A DNA stretch of 64,000 nt from Sulfuriflexus mobilis (GCF_003967195.1 NZ_AP018725.1:2600001-2664000), one strand, 5' to 3'; shown: positions 25,808 to 35,471, counted from the stretch's first letter. The notes: generated by a model from the letters alone, not told the origin. Numbers and translations are program-made.

Positions 25808-26635
25808 ATGTCACGACAGCAAGCCAGCCCCATCATCCTGTGTTTTTCCGGCCATGACCCGATTGGTGGTGCGGGTATACAGGCCGACATTGAGGCGATC
25901 GCCGCACAAAGTGCCCATGCCGCAACCCTGATCACCGCATTGACCGTGCAGGATACGCGTAATGTGCAACGCATCGAGCCGGTCGCTGCCGAAACCTTGC
26001 GCGAGGCCGCCAGTGCCGTGCTCAAGGACCTGCCCGTTGCCGCCTTCAAGATCGGCCTGCTCGGCAGTGCCGAGATTGCGCAGACCGTCGCCAATATCAT
26101 CCGTCAGCACCCCGGTATCCCACTGGTGTTGGACCCGGTGCTGGCCGCCGGCGGTGGCAAGAAGCTGAGCGATGACAGGCTGCTCGAGGTGATGCGTAAG
26201 CAGCTACTGCCCCTGGCGACCCTGCTGACACCGAACAGCCTCGAGGCACGCCAGCTGAGCGGGGAGGAAGACCTCGACCTGGCGGCACAACAACTCCTCA
26301 GCATGGGTTGTAAAAACGTACTCATCACCGGTACTCACGAAGCGACCGACCGAGTATATAACACCCTGTATACTGCTGCGGGCCAGCAGGTGTTTGAGTC
26401 CGAACGTCTGCCCGGCGATTACCACGGCTCCGGCTGTACCCTGGCCGCCACTCTCGCCGCCCGTCTGGCGCTGGGCGAAGAGGCCACCTCCGCCTGTCAC
26501 CATGCCCTTGCCTATACCGAACACTGCCTGCGCCGTGCCCATTCACCCGGGCACGGCCAGTCGTTACCGGGGCGTATTAAAAAAGACCATGAACAGAATG
26601 CTATTGAAGATTTAAACCCTGACAAAGACTTATGA
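25808..26635 (+). CDS. thiD: Hydroxymethylpyrimidine / phosphomethylpyrimidine kinase
   Basis: 275 residues. Phosphorylates HMP and HMP-P for thiamine synthesis. Signatures are SGHDPIGGAGIQADIEAI at the N-terminus and the ATP/anion-hole motif DYHGSGCTLAATLAA near the end. The stop overlaps the thiE start (ATGA). No TPP riboswitch is evident in the 120 bp upstream. The last 20 residues are charged and extend beyond the core fold. Confidence 0.95.
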   Translation: MSRQQASPIILCFSGHDPIGGAGIQADIEAIAAQSAHAATLITALTVQDTRNVQRIEPVAAETLREAASAVLKDLPVAAFKIGLLGSAEIAQTVANIIRQHPGIPLVLDPVLAAGGGKKLSDDRLLEVMRKQLLPLATLLTPNSLEARQLSGEEDLDLAAQQLLSMGCKNVLITGTHEATDRVYNTLYTAAGQQVFESERLPGDYHGSGCTLAATLAARLALGEEATSACHHALAYTEHCLRRAHSPGHGQSLPGRIKKDHEQNAIEDLNPDKDL

Positions 26636-27261
26636 CTAAAAATACTCTTAAAGGCCTGTATGTCATCACTGATGATCAACTCAGCGGTGAGCACTTACTG
26701 ACACACGTGCAACAGGCGCTGGCCGGCGGCGCCCGCCTCGTCCAGTACCGCAACAAGACCGGCAGCGAGGCCGTGCGTGAACACACAGCGCGTGCCGTGC
26801 TCGAACTGTGCCGTGAACAGCGCGTGCCCTTGTTGATCAATGATGATATCGAACTCGCTGCGAAGATCGGTGCCGACGGCGTGCACCTCGGCCAGGATGA
26901 TGGCCGGGTCACGGCGGCGCGCAAGCGATTGGGGAGTGGCGCCATCATCGGCGTGACCTGCCACGCCTCGCTGGCACTGGCGCAGACGGCAGAGGGTGAA
27001 GGCGCCAGTTACGTGGCCTTTGGCCGCTTCTTTGACTCGCAGACCAAGCCCGAGGCCCCGTCCGCCGAGCTGGACATCCTGCGCGAGGCCCGGGCCGCAC
27101 TGGATATCCCCCTCTGCGCCATCGGTGGCATCACGCCCGACAACGCCCCGGCCCTGCTCGAGGCCGGCGCCGACCTGCTGGCCGTGATCTATGGCGTCTT
27201 TGGCCAGCCGGATGTTGCCGCCGCCGCAGAACGTTACACACAACTATTCAATTTCGAGTAA
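26632..27261 (+). CDS. thiE: Thiamine phosphate synthase
   Basis: 209 residues, TIM barrel. Joins HMP-PP with thiazole phosphate. Conserved segments are GGARLVQYRNK, LLINDDIELA, GADGVHLGQDD, ASYVAFGRFFDSQTK and CAIGGITPDN. Translationally coupled to thiD by a 4-bp overlap. A palindromic repeat follows between it and hemL. Confidence 0.96.
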   Translation: MTKNTLKGLYVITDDQLSGEHLLTHVQQALAGGARLVQYRNKTGSEAVREHTARAVLELCREQRVPLLINDDIELAAKIGADGVHLGQDDGRVTAARKRLGSGAIIGVTCHASLALAQTAEGEGASYVAFGRFFDSQTKPEAPSAELDILREARAALDIPLCAIGGITPDNAPALLEAGADLLAVIYGVFGQPDVAAAAERYTQLFNFE

Positions 27262-27263
27262 AA

Positions 27264-27378
27264 AACGCAGAGGTCGCAGAGGCGCAAAGGCCGCAAAGTT
27301 GTTAAAATAACCTAAAATTATGATCGTAAGCACTCTGGTATTTCTTCGCGCCCTTTGCGCCTCTGCGATCTTTGCGTT
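27264..27378. repeat. Miniature inverted-repeat element, copy 1
   Basis: Arms of about 35 bp (27264-27298 and 27344-27378) are near-perfect inverted copies made of AACGCAGAGG, GCAGAGGCGCAAAGG and GCAAAG units, around a 45-bp AT-rich centre. A related element occurs at 49740-49840. No ORF inside. Confidence 0.8.
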
Positions 27379-27413
27379 ACTAACTCCTCTACTCAAACAG
27401 TCAGGAAATATAA

Positions 27414-28694
27414 ATGTCCCGTTCGCATGATCTATTTGTCGCCGCCCAGCAACATATCCCCGGTGGGGTGAATTCCCCGGTCCGCGCCTTCAAGGGCGTC
27501 GGCGGTGACCCGGTGTTCTTCAAACGTGCAAAAGGTGCCTACCTGTTTGATGAAGACGACAAGCAGTACATTGACTACGTCGCCTCGTGGGGCCCGGCGA
27601 TCCTCGGTCACGCCCAGCCGGATGTGATCAAGGCAGTCCAACAGGCGGCAGAGAATGGCCTGAGCTTCGGCGCGCCGACCGCAATCGAGACCGAGATGGC
27701 CAACACGCTGTGCGAGATCGTGCCGTCGATGGACATGGTGCGCATGGTCAGCTCCGGCACCGAGGCGACCATGAGCGCGATCCGCCTCGCCCGTGGTTAC
27801 ACCGGCCGCGACAAGATCGTCAAGTTCGAGGGCTGTTACCACGGCCATGCCGACTCACTGCTGGTCAAGGCCGGTTCGGGCATGCTGACCCTCGGTGTGC
27901 CGACCTCGCCGGGCGTACCGGCCGGGCTCGCCAACCACACGATTACCCTCACCTACAATGACATCGAACAAGTCAAACAGGTATTTTCTGAGATCGGCGA
28001 TCAGATCGCCTGCATCATCGTCGAACCGGTGGCCGGCAACATGAACTGTATCCCGCCCCTGCCCGGTTTCCTCGAGGGGCTGCGCGAGGTCTGTGATGCA
28101 CACGATTCTGTACTCATCCTCGATGAGGTCATGACCGGTTTTCGTGTCTCGCTCGGTGGCGCCCAGGGCTACTACAACATCACGCCGGACCTGACCACGC
28201 TCGGCAAGGTCGTCGGCGGCGGCATGCCGGTCGGCGCCTTCGGTGGCAAGAAGGCGATCATGGAACACATCGCTCCGCTCGGTCCCGTCTATCAGGCCGG
28301 CACCCTGTCCGGCAACCCGATCGCCATGGCCGCCGGCCTGAAGACCCTGCAGCTGATCAGTGAACCCGGTTTCTACGACGCGCTCGCCGCCAAGGTGGAT
28401 AAGCTGGTCAGCGGCATCATGGCTGCGGCGAAAAACGCCGGCGTGCCGATGACCGAAAACCACGTCGGCGGCATGTTCGGCCTGTTCTTCACCGATGCCG
28501 ACAAGGTCAGTAACTTCGCACAGACCTCAGAGTGCGATGTCGAGCGCTTCCAGAAGTTCTTTCACGGCATGCTCGAAGAAGGTATCTATCTGGCACCGAG
28601 TGCCTACGAGGCCGGCTTCGTTTCCAGCGCACATACCGATGCGGATATTGAGGCGACGATCGCCGCCGCGGCCCGGGTATTGGCCACACTGTAA
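27414..28694 (+). CDS. hemL: Glutamate-1-semialdehyde 2,1-aminomutase
   Basis: 426 residues. PLP enzyme that converts glutamate-1-semialdehyde to 5-aminolevulinate, the C5 route to haem. Signatures are the start [44 protein letters not shown] and the PLP lysine in [16 protein letters not shown]. Length and sequence are standard. With hemJ at 17.6 kb this is the second haem gene in the window. Confidence 0.97.
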   Translation: MSRSHDLFVAAQQHIPGGVNSPVRAFKGVGGDPVFFKRAKGAYLFDEDDKQYIDYVASWGPAILGHAQPDVIKAVQQAAENGLSFGAPTAIETEMANTLCEIVPSMDMVRMVSSGTEATMSAIRLARGYTGRDKIVKFEGCYHGHADSLLVKAGSGMLTLGVPTSPGVPAGLANHTITLTYNDIEQVKQVFSEIGDQIACIIVEPVAGNMNCIPPLPGFLEGLREVCDAHDSVLILDEVMTGFRVSLGGAQGYYNITPDLTTLGKVVGGGMPVGAFGGKKAIMEHIAPLGPVYQAGTLSGNPIAMAAGLKTLQLISEPGFYDALAAKVDKLVSGIMAAAKNAGVPMTENHVGGMFGLFFTDADKVSNFAQTSECDVERFQKFFHGMLEEGIYLAPSAYEAGFVSSAHTDADIEATIAAAARVLATL

Positions 28695-28702
28695 TAAAAT
28701 AT

Positions 28703-28727
28703 TCACCGCCCTGCATGGGCGGTGAAC
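28703..28727. terminator. Bidirectional terminator between hemL and the SRPBCC gene
   Basis: Perfect 10-bp stem TTCACCGCCC / GGGCGGTGAA with loop TGCAT, 8 bp after the hemL stop and 8 bp after the convergent gene's stop. The minus-strand side is T-rich. Confidence 0.8.
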
Positions 28728-28734
28728 AGTGCCG

Positions 28735-29214
28735 CTATTTCGAGAGGTATTCTTCCAGGCACTCGAGCGTGCCCTGCCAGCCACCCTCGTGTGCGCGGCG
28801 CAGTTCCTCATTCGGCAGGCGCTCATGGGTCAGGACGATATCCGTGCCGGCGGCCGTTGCCGTAAACTCGATCGTCAGCAGCGTCTCGCCGATGTCGGCA
28901 GCGTTTTCGATCCAGCCGAAGGTCATGACAATCCTTTCATCCGGCTTGATCTCAACAAAGCTCCCGGCACAGACGGAGTCCGCCTCCGGGTCACCCTTGC
29001 AGTCATGGTCTTCACGCACGGGGATCATGCGGATCTGGTAGTCACCCCCCTCGCGAAAATCATATTCCTCTACCTTGCAGTCGTGTGAGTGAGGGCCGAA
29101 CCACTGACCGAGTACCTCGGCCTTCGTCCACGCCTCGAATACGCGCTCACGGGGAAACACGTAGGAATGACTGAGTTTTACAACCTCCGTTGCCGTTTCT
29201 GCTGCCATGGTCAT
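28735..29214 (-). CDS. SRPBCC / AHSA1-type protein
   Basis: 159 residues. The START-like fold of the AHSA1 family is shown by the N-terminal FPRERVFEAWTKAEVLGQWFGP, the FREGGDYQIRM strand pair and the end GGWQGTLECLEEYL. Function is unspecified (hydrophobic ligand binding or Hsp90-activator-like). It overlaps the ArsR gene by ATGA; the ArsR/AHSA1 pairing is widespread in bacteria and implies control by the linked repressor. Confidence 0.88.
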   Translation of the reverse strand: MTMAAETATEVVKLSHSYVFPRERVFEAWTKAEVLGQWFGPHSHDCKVEEYDFREGGDYQIRMIPVREDHDCKGDPEADSVCAGSFVEIKPDERIVMTFGWIENAADIGETLLTIEFTATAAGTDIVLTHERLPNEELRRAHEGGWQGTLECLEEYLSK

Positions 29215-29558
29215 TTTTTACCCTCCTTGTTCGAAGTTGTCTCCAGATAACGCCCCAATGCCTCCAGTTGTTGCTCCCAGAAGCGCTGATAGTGTTCAAC
29301 CCAGGACATCGCGGCCTGCATCGGTGCCGGGTTGACGACAAAACGGTGTACCCGACCCTCTTTTTTCCGCTGTATCAGCCTGGCCTTTTCCAACACCCGC
29401 AAGTGCTTGGATACCGCCGGCAGGGACATGCCAAATGGCGCCGCCAGTTCCGTTACCCGTGCCTCGCCCTCTGCCAGACGGGCCAGGATCGCACGCCGAG
29501 TCGGGTCTGAGAGGGCGCCAAAGGTGGCATCCAGCTCGTTGTCTTTATATTTAACCAT
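29211..29558 (-). CDS. ArsR-family winged-helix repressor, apparently leaderless
   Basis: 115 residues from ATG at 29558. The winged helix is clear: FGALSDPTRRAILARLAEGEARVTELA, then the recognition helix SLPAVSKHLRVLEKARLI and the wing RKKEGRVHRFVV. There are no metal-binding cysteines, so it is not a metal sensor of the classic type. A consensus promoter places the transcription start at the start codon, and a 26-bp perfect palindrome covers the -10 element and the ATG, suggesting tight autoregulation together with the coupled SRPBCC gene. Confidence 0.9.
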   Translation of the reverse strand: MVKYKDNELDATFGALSDPTRRAILARLAEGEARVTELAAPFGMSLPAVSKHLRVLEKARLIQRKKEGRVHRFVVNPAPMQAAMSWVEHYQRFWEQQLEALGRYLETTSNKEGKK

Positions 29559-29594
29559 ATGGTTAAATATATGTCGGGTTCTGGCCGATGTCAA
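29546..29594 (-). promoter_or_regulatory. Consensus sigma-70 promoter with palindromic operator over -10 and start codon
   Basis: Minus strand: TTGACA (29589-29594), 17-bp spacer, TATATT (29566-29571); expected start at 29558-29560, the ATG itself. A perfect 26-bp palindrome centred at 29558/29559 (arms TATATTTAACCAT and ATGGTTAAATATA) spans 29546-29571. Confidence 0.8.
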
Positions 29595-29751
29595 GTCCTA
29601 CAGTCATAATAGCTGCCCAGGGATATATGACCGTGAGGGTCAATGCGATAACGGTGAGGGGGCTGACCCTATACGGGTCATAAAGCGGACGTGCCGATGT
29701 CGATATTCGAGGTAAGCCCTTATTACCGGGGATGCCGCCGCCTGGCAGGGT

Positions 29752-31992
29752 TTAACGATTATGCGCTGTCGCCGCTAAGGGCGCATCGTTTCGCAACCAG
29801 CGGGCAAGGTCTTCTGCTGGCTGGGGCCTGGCCATGTAATATCCCTGGCCCCGGCCACAACCCAGCGCCGCCAGGAAATTGAATTGCTGTTCGGTTTCAA
29901 TGCCCTCCGCAACAACATCGAGGCCCAATCCTTGCGCCATGGTGATAATGGTCGATGCGATCTGTGCATCCGATTTATCGTCGGGTATATTCCTAATGAA
30001 TGAACGATCGATCTTTAGTGTATCGATAGGCAGCTGTTTGAGGTAACTGAGACTGGAATAGCCCGTACCAAAATCATCAATCGACAGTTCCACCCCTTCA
30101 CTCTTAAGCTTGTCAAAGACCTCGGCCACTTTATCTGAAATATTCAGGAACATGCGTTCAGTAATTTCCAGTTCCAGCCGCTGTGGGTCAAGTCTGGCAT
30201 TGCGTAATGCCCGCGCCACCGTGGCAAGGAGTTTGTTGTGCTCGAACTGCCTGGAGGAAACATTCACCGCCAAACGCAACGGGCTAAGACCCTGGTCATC
30301 CCATTCACGTACCTGGGCGCAGGCATGTTCCAGCACCCATTCTCCCAGTGGCACAATAAGGCCGGTCTCTTCTGCGAGCGGGATAAAACTGTCCGGGGGC
30401 ACCAGTCCACGCTCGGGGTCTTCCCAACGCATTAATGCCTCCACACCCACTGGGCGTTGATCGGCAATATTAAATATCGGCTGATAATGCAGGCGTAATT
30501 CATCGCGTTCAAGCGCGTGGCGCAGGCGTGTCTCCAGACTCAATCGGTTACGAACCCGATTAGTAAATTCCGCATTATAGAACTGATAATTGTTACCGCC
30601 CTGCTCCTTGGCATGATACATGGCGACATCCGCATCTTGTAACAGACTGTCACTGGTATCATCGTCATCAGGGTACAAGGCCACACCGATACTCGCTGAT
30701 GAATACACATCCGTCACGCCTATATCGAAAGGTGCGCGCATGCTCCTCAGCATACGTTTGCAAACGAGGTCGATATTGGATATATCAATAATGCCCGGCA
30801 GGATAGCGACAAATTCATCGCCACCAAAACGATTAATGGTGTCTTCATCACGCAAACAACCCTTAAGACGCTGGGCAACATGCGTAATAAGTTTATCGCC
30901 CGCATCGTGGCCGAGACTATCATTAATGGTTTTAAAACGGTCCAGGTCAATAAACAACACTGCCAACTTGTAGTCTCTACGGCAGGCACTGGCAATGGCA
31001 ACCTTAAGCGTTTCCGAAAATGAGACCCTGTTTGGCAGGCCGGTAAGCGGGTCGTAGTAGGCCAGGCGATCGAGGTGTACCTGGGTTTTGCGTCGCTCAT
31101 CTACCTCCGCCTGTAGCTCACGGGTGCGTGCCGACACCTGTCGGCGTAGCAATATCGCCAAGCCAGCCATCAGCATCACGATACTGAACAGCCCCAGTAC
31201 GAGCCATAGTAACCAATCAGGGAAATGAGGTTTTATTGACTGGTTCATCCAGCGCTGTAAGGCCGCATAGTAGACCGAATGCGTATCAGCCTTGAATTGA
31301 TTCAGTTGCACATCGATAGTGTCCAGTATCGCTTTATGCCGGGTATGTGGTGCGGCATAGTGAATATTGATGGGATTAAATACGATACCGGTTTCTACCA
31401 GATGATAGGCATTGGCGTTGACTGCACCAAAGAGACGATTGGCCACACCCACATCGGCCTCACCTGCGCGCACACTTTCCATGACATCGCTAAAGTTCTC
31501 ACGCTCTACCAATTCCAGCTTTACGCCGAATTTTTCCACCAGTTCACGGAAAGCTGCCGCGTGTATGTTATTCCGCATTACCGCAACCCGTTTGCCCTCC
31601 AGCTCAAGCAATGAACCAATATTTGAATTGGTGCGGGTATAGATAAGCCCCCAGTTACTGATAAGTGCATTACGGCTAAACGAATACTTTTGGGCGCGTT
31701 TGTCCGAATAGGCAATCGCGGTCAGTATATCGATCTGGTGATTGTCGAGGCCCTTAAGATGATCTGCAAACGAACCCGGCACGAATTCCAGTTGCCAACC
31801 TTGCAGTTCGGCTATGGACCTGAGCGTATCAATGGCAATGCCGCGCCATTGCCCCCCCTCATCCTGCAAGACGATAGGCGGATTGTTCCAGACCCCGACG
31901 CGAATGCTTGTCCCGGGCTTATCCTGTAACGTATGTCCTGAGACAAGGCTTATAGGAAAAACAAGAAATAAAGCCAGAAATATTTTCTTCAT
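29752..31992 (-). CDS. Periplasmic-sensor GGDEF-EAL protein (SBP_bac_3 domain)
   Basis: 746 residues. A signal peptide is followed by an extracellular solute-binding family 3 domain (about 28-255, RVGVWNNPPIV), one membrane helix (about 262-283), and a short coiled coil. The GGDEF domain (about 310-475) has an intact RFGGDEFVAIL, and the EAL domain (about 490-735) has intact VEALMRWEDP, the DDFGTGYSS loop and VVAEGIE. Both cyclic-di-GMP synthesis and hydrolysis signatures are present, so ligand binding in the periplasm may tip the balance. It stands alone on the minus strand. Confidence 0.93.
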   Translation of the reverse strand: MKKIFLALFLVFPISLVSGHTLQDKPGTSIRVGVWNNPPIVLQDEGGQWRGIAIDTLRSIAELQGWQLEFVPGSFADHLKGLDNHQIDILTAIAYSDKRAQKYSFSRNALISNWGLIYTRTNSNIGSLLELEGKRVAVMRNNIHAAAFRELVEKFGVKLELVERENFSDVMESVRAGEADVGVANRLFGAVNANAYHLVETGIVFNPINIHYAAPHTRHKAILDTIDVQLNQFKADTHSVYYAALQRWMNQSIKPHFPDWLLWLVLGLFSIVMLMAGLAILLRRQVSARTRELQAEVDERRKTQVHLDRLAYYDPLTGLPNRVSFSETLKVAIASACRRDYKLAVLFIDLDRFKTINDSLGHDAGDKLITHVAQRLKGCLRDEDTINRFGGDEFVAILPGIIDISNIDLVCKRMLRSMRAPFDIGVTDVYSSASIGVALYPDDDDTSDSLLQDADVAMYHAKEQGGNNYQFYNAEFTNRVRNRLSLETRLRHALERDELRLHYQPIFNIADQRPVGVEALMRWEDPERGLVPPDSFIPLAEETGLIVPLGEWVLEHACAQVREWDDQGLSPLRLAVNVSSRQFEHNKLLATVARALRNARLDPQRLELEITERMFLNISDKVAEVFDKLKSEGVELSIDDFGTGYSSLSYLKQLPIDTLKIDRSFIRNIPDDKSDAQIASTIITMAQGLGLDVVAEGIETEQQFNFLAALGCGRGQGYYMARPQPAEDLARWLRNDAPLAATAHNR

Positions 31993-32399
31993 GCCTTAAC
32001 CCTAATCGCCCATTATCGTCTTTAGAATTTTCTTAATGTCGCGGCCCAGTCATGGTGGTATTGCTGATATAGCCAAGCAGGCGGCACCCGCCACAAGACT
32101 TCAAATTTCGTTGCAACCTGCTGAATTTTCTAATATTAACGACTAAACATCGTCTTTAGAAAAAGCCCATACACTATATATATCGGCTATGATATGGAAA
32201 ACCTTAAGAAAAATATGATATGACTACCCGCGCTACGAGCAGACCGATAAGCCAGGAAAGCATCGGATTCCTTGCTGCCTGGCCCATCATGACAGGTATC
32301 TCGCAGAGGAATACCAGCCCTCCCCTTGGAACCTATGCCTACAAAAACAGCGAGGTTCAGGAGGTGGTAAATGTCGTGGTGACAGTCCTTCAGCCTGGA
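31993..32399. other. Intergenic region, about 400 bp, no convincing gene
   Basis: AT-richer than the surroundings. A short block, ATCGTCTTTAGAA, occurs twice (near 32014 and 32150). A 69-codon plus-strand frame (32220-32429) lacks a clear ribosome binding site and family features. The region must hold the promoter of the SBP-GGDEF-EAL gene. Confidence 0.4.
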
Positions 32400-32576
32400 T
32401 TATTTGTTTTCATCGGTGGTGTTCTGTAACCGCCATTTTGTATAACAGTCCAGACCACAAAAATGACGGACGTAATCGTCTGCCTCCTCATTTACTGCTT
32501 CAGAGACGGGGATCACCTTGAGACATACCTCGCACGGGACGTTTTCTTCTGCGCTCTGTTCTTTTCTATCGGCCAT
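32400..32576 (-). CDS. Small DUF3330-type cysteine protein
   Basis: 58 residues, from ATG at 32576. Two CxxC-like pairs, CEVC and CGLDC (with HFCG), flank an acidic middle (VSEAVNEEADDYVRH), a likely small zinc or iron knuckle. The pattern CEVCLK-IPVSEA-DYV-HFCGLDCY-KW is that of DUF3330, whose function is unknown. It is followed by a gap before the hybrid kinase gene on the same strand. Confidence 0.8.
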   Translation of the reverse strand: MADRKEQSAEENVPCEVCLKVIPVSEAVNEEADDYVRHFCGLDCYTKWRLQNTTDENK

Positions 32577-32747
32577 GGCCTATCCCTATGAATGCAAACC
32601 CTCAAGGATAAGAGATGAACCATTCATCTACGCGTTTACCCTTGTCTTTACTGAGTAAAGAGTAACGAAGGGAAAAGGTCAAGAACGGCAGGGTATTTAA
32701 GGGTGTGCTGATATTTGCGTATGGTTTTAAATTATATGCTGCGAGCC

Positions 32748-35105
32748 TCAACCACGCGAACAAGATCCGCTTTCCGATTCAATCACTGCGTCAATGGTAC
32801 TTAATAACTCTTTAATGTTAAAAGGCTTGGTTAAATACGCATACGCACCGGCGGAGAGCAGCTTCTCGATTTGACGCTTTGTTGCATCGGCGCTGATAAT
32901 CACTACGGGTATTTGCTGGGTTTCCGGGTGCGACTTCAGACGTGCCAGGACTTCATCCCCCATCAGGTCCGGCAAGTGCAGGTCCAATAGGATCAAGGCT
33001 GGCTTATGCTGGAAGGCCAGGTCGATCCCCATCTTGCCCTGCATCGCGGCGATCAATTCAATATGTGGCTTTCTCGATAGCGCGACCTCTACCAGGCGAA
33101 GATTGGCTATATTGTCCTCAATATAAAGCAACGTAACAGGCTTGACCTGTTCCTCATCAGTAGTTGTGGCCAGCCCCTGGTTTTCTTTCCCATCATGATG
33201 TTGCTCGGCCACCCCATCAATCAAAGGCAGTTCTATCCAAAACGTGCTGCCTACACCCAGTTCACTGTCCAGGCCCAGCTTACCGCCCATGGCCACGATG
33301 AGCGCCTTGCTCAGCGCCAGTCCAACACCACTGCCTTCTACCTCACTTTCATCGGCATTGAGGCGCTCGAAGGCCTCGAAAACCCGCTCATGACTTTCCG
33401 CGGCGATACCCGGGCCAGTATCGCTGACGCTGATGCGAATGATCTTATCGTTAGTCGCAGCACATGACAGCTGCACTGTGCCGCCATCATGATTATACTT
33501 AACCGCATTCGACAGTAGATTCAATATGACCTGCTTTAAGCGCTGGAGATCGGCGAACACGCTGACATTACAATCTTTGGGAATATTACCCTTGAGCTGA
33601 ATGTTACGCTCGGCGGCAAGCGGGCGCATCAGGTTCCAGGTATCCTCCAACACACTGTATATGTGCACTGGCTCGGGGGACAGATTCTGGTGGCCGGATT
33701 CGATACGGGCGATGTCCAGCACCTCGTTAATCAAATCAGTCAGATGCCGGCCAGCCTTATGGATGTGCCCGACACTTTCACGCTCCCTTGCTCCGAGTTC
33801 ATCCAGTTCAAGTATCTGCGCAAAGCCCACAATGGCATTCAAGGGTGTACGCAGTTCATGACTCATGCGCGAGAGAAAATCACTTTTCGCGCGGTTGGCA
33901 CTTTCCGAGCTTTCTTTGGCGGCCAATAATTCGTCTCTGGAGGATTTTAACGCTTTGCACATTTTATTGAATGAGATGCCTAATTCGGCAAATTCATCAT
34001 TTGTTTCAATTTTAGATTGCGCATCAAGATTGCCTTTCCCTATTGAGATTGACATAGCCTTCAGTTTTTCTATAGATCTGGTGATTGATCGATATAAACC
34101 ATAACCAAGCAATGAGGCAATAAAAATACATGCAATCACCAAAGCAATAATATTCTTCTGAATTGAAGCCGCCTGCTCTCTGGCTAACTTGGTCTTATTG
34201 GTCTCCCAATCAAAATTATGCAACATCACTTCATTGCTGTATTTTTGCACCAAAGAGGTGGCGGAAGACAAATCCAGAACAGGCCCTCTATACTGCTGAA
34301 TCTGAAAATCCCCATGTACCCTGTTGCCACTATCGTGGGCCTCCAGCAAAGTCTTCCCTGCCTGTAGTATTTTTCTTGCTTCGAATTCCATTTTATCTAT
34401 TATATCGCCGGCCGCAGGATGATTTGTTAAGCGCCTGAGTGTTGTTATCCTCTCTCTTAATGATGCATGCCGTTTGAAAAATTTCTCTTTGTCGGCCGGC
34501 TCATTTAAGGCCAAGTACAACATTAAATGACCTTCCGCCCTTTTAGCATAACTGCCCGTTTCGGCGGCAATCGTAATGGGCTTTTGCCTGTTCAGGAATA
34601 GCGTGTTCTCATCGGCAAGCATAATTCCGATTTTTCTTATAGAGGAACTTCCATCATGAAATTTTCTAAGCTGTTCCCCGTATTGTTTAGTGTTGAATTT
34701 TCCGGTACTGGCCAGATCATTATTATATTCTTCAATCAAAGACATTCCTGTCTGTAAGATATTTTCTAACTCAAATTCCATTTTATAAATGAATTCTTTT
34801 TCTCTGGGTGACGTTAATTTCTCCTTGATTTCCTGTACCCGATTTTGTAGCGATACATAGCCTTCAGAAAGCTGCTCTTTGTCAAATGGGGCGTCCAGTG
34901 TTAGATGTAAAACCAGCTTACTCTCGAGGGTTTTGACCTGCCCGCTGAGTTCCGTCGCGGCTAAAACAATTGACCGAAAGTGTTCATCCTTTCCTTCATA
35001 GGATTTCGCCACATACTTACTCGCCAATGCCCCCAGGTAGCCAATTAACCCCATCAGGGACACCAGGATAAAAAGGATTGCGATGAGTTTATGTTTTACT
35101 TTCAT
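32748..35105 (-). CDS. Hybrid histidine kinase with C-terminal receiver
   Basis: 785 residues from ATG at 35105. A membrane helix (about 8-27), a long helical periplasmic sensor (about 28-320) rich in repeated coiled segments, a second helix, and HAMP (about 340-390). HisKA follows with the phospho-accepting histidine in DFLSRMSHELRTPLNAIVG, then HATPase (N-box LLSNAVKYN, DTGPGI, GSGVGL). A receiver at the end (about 660-780) has its acceptor aspartate in LILLDLHLP. The sensor contains two similar halves (KLVLHLTLDAPFDKEQ and HLMLYLALNEPADKEK), an internal duplication. Confidence 0.93.
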   Translation of the reverse strand: MKVKHKLIAILFILVSLMGLIGYLGALASKYVAKSYEGKDEHFRSIVLAATELSGQVKTLESKLVLHLTLDAPFDKEQLSEGYVSLQNRVQEIKEKLTSPREKEFIYKMEFELENILQTGMSLIEEYNNDLASTGKFNTKQYGEQLRKFHDGSSSIRKIGIMLADENTLFLNRQKPITIAAETGSYAKRAEGHLMLYLALNEPADKEKFFKRHASLRERITTLRRLTNHPAAGDIIDKMEFEARKILQAGKTLLEAHDSGNRVHGDFQIQQYRGPVLDLSSATSLVQKYSNEVMLHNFDWETNKTKLAREQAASIQKNIIALVIACIFIASLLGYGLYRSITRSIEKLKAMSISIGKGNLDAQSKIETNDEFAELGISFNKMCKALKSSRDELLAAKESSESANRAKSDFLSRMSHELRTPLNAIVGFAQILELDELGARERESVGHIHKAGRHLTDLINEVLDIARIESGHQNLSPEPVHIYSVLEDTWNLMRPLAAERNIQLKGNIPKDCNVSVFADLQRLKQVILNLLSNAVKYNHDGGTVQLSCAATNDKIIRISVSDTGPGIAAESHERVFEAFERLNADESEVEGSGVGLALSKALIVAMGGKLGLDSELGVGSTFWIELPLIDGVAEQHHDGKENQGLATTTDEEQVKPVTLLYIEDNIANLRLVEVALSRKPHIELIAAMQGKMGIDLAFQHKPALILLDLHLPDLMGDEVLARLKSHPETQQIPVVIISADATKRQIEKLLSAGAYAYLTKPFNIKELLSTIDAVIESESGSCSRG

Positions 35106-35471
35106 AGGACAAAGCCAGTTTGTAGTTGATAACACCTGTTAAGCGATTAAATAGTTTCCACTGCCTCAGTGCCTTTGCCATTATGTGACATGCACCCTTA
35201 AGCCAGTGACGATTCGTCCCGGCATTACGAGAGAGGGCTCGCTATTGTTAAACAGATCGCAGGTTTACTTATAATGTTAGCAGTAGATGCCCTGCTTTTA
35301 TAAAAACAATACTAATTTTGAGAATAATCAAGGCTTGGAAAAAATATATAAGAAGTTCATTGCCTGCAGATTATTTACTTCCGCCAATGAATAGCACGTA
35401 GATGGAAGTTGACTTAGATCCTCTGCACAAATCAAGTTTGAAGGATATCGGCTACGGTTTTAAACACCCGC
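35106..35471. other. Intergenic region, about 365 bp, no gene seen
   Basis: AT-rich spacer between the hybrid kinase start and the nnrS stop. It must contain the kinase promoter (minus strand). I see no clear terminator for nnrS and no protein-like frame. Confidence 0.4.

Noticed and set aside
32220-32429. 69-codon plus-strand frame
   Set aside because: No convincing ribosome binding site or family feature; its end runs antisense into the DUF3330-type gene.
32645-32661. Seven-bp hairpin TCTTTAC-TGA-GTAAAGA as a terminator of the hybrid kinase
   Set aside because: No T-tract on either strand and 87 bp past the stop; left unassigned.
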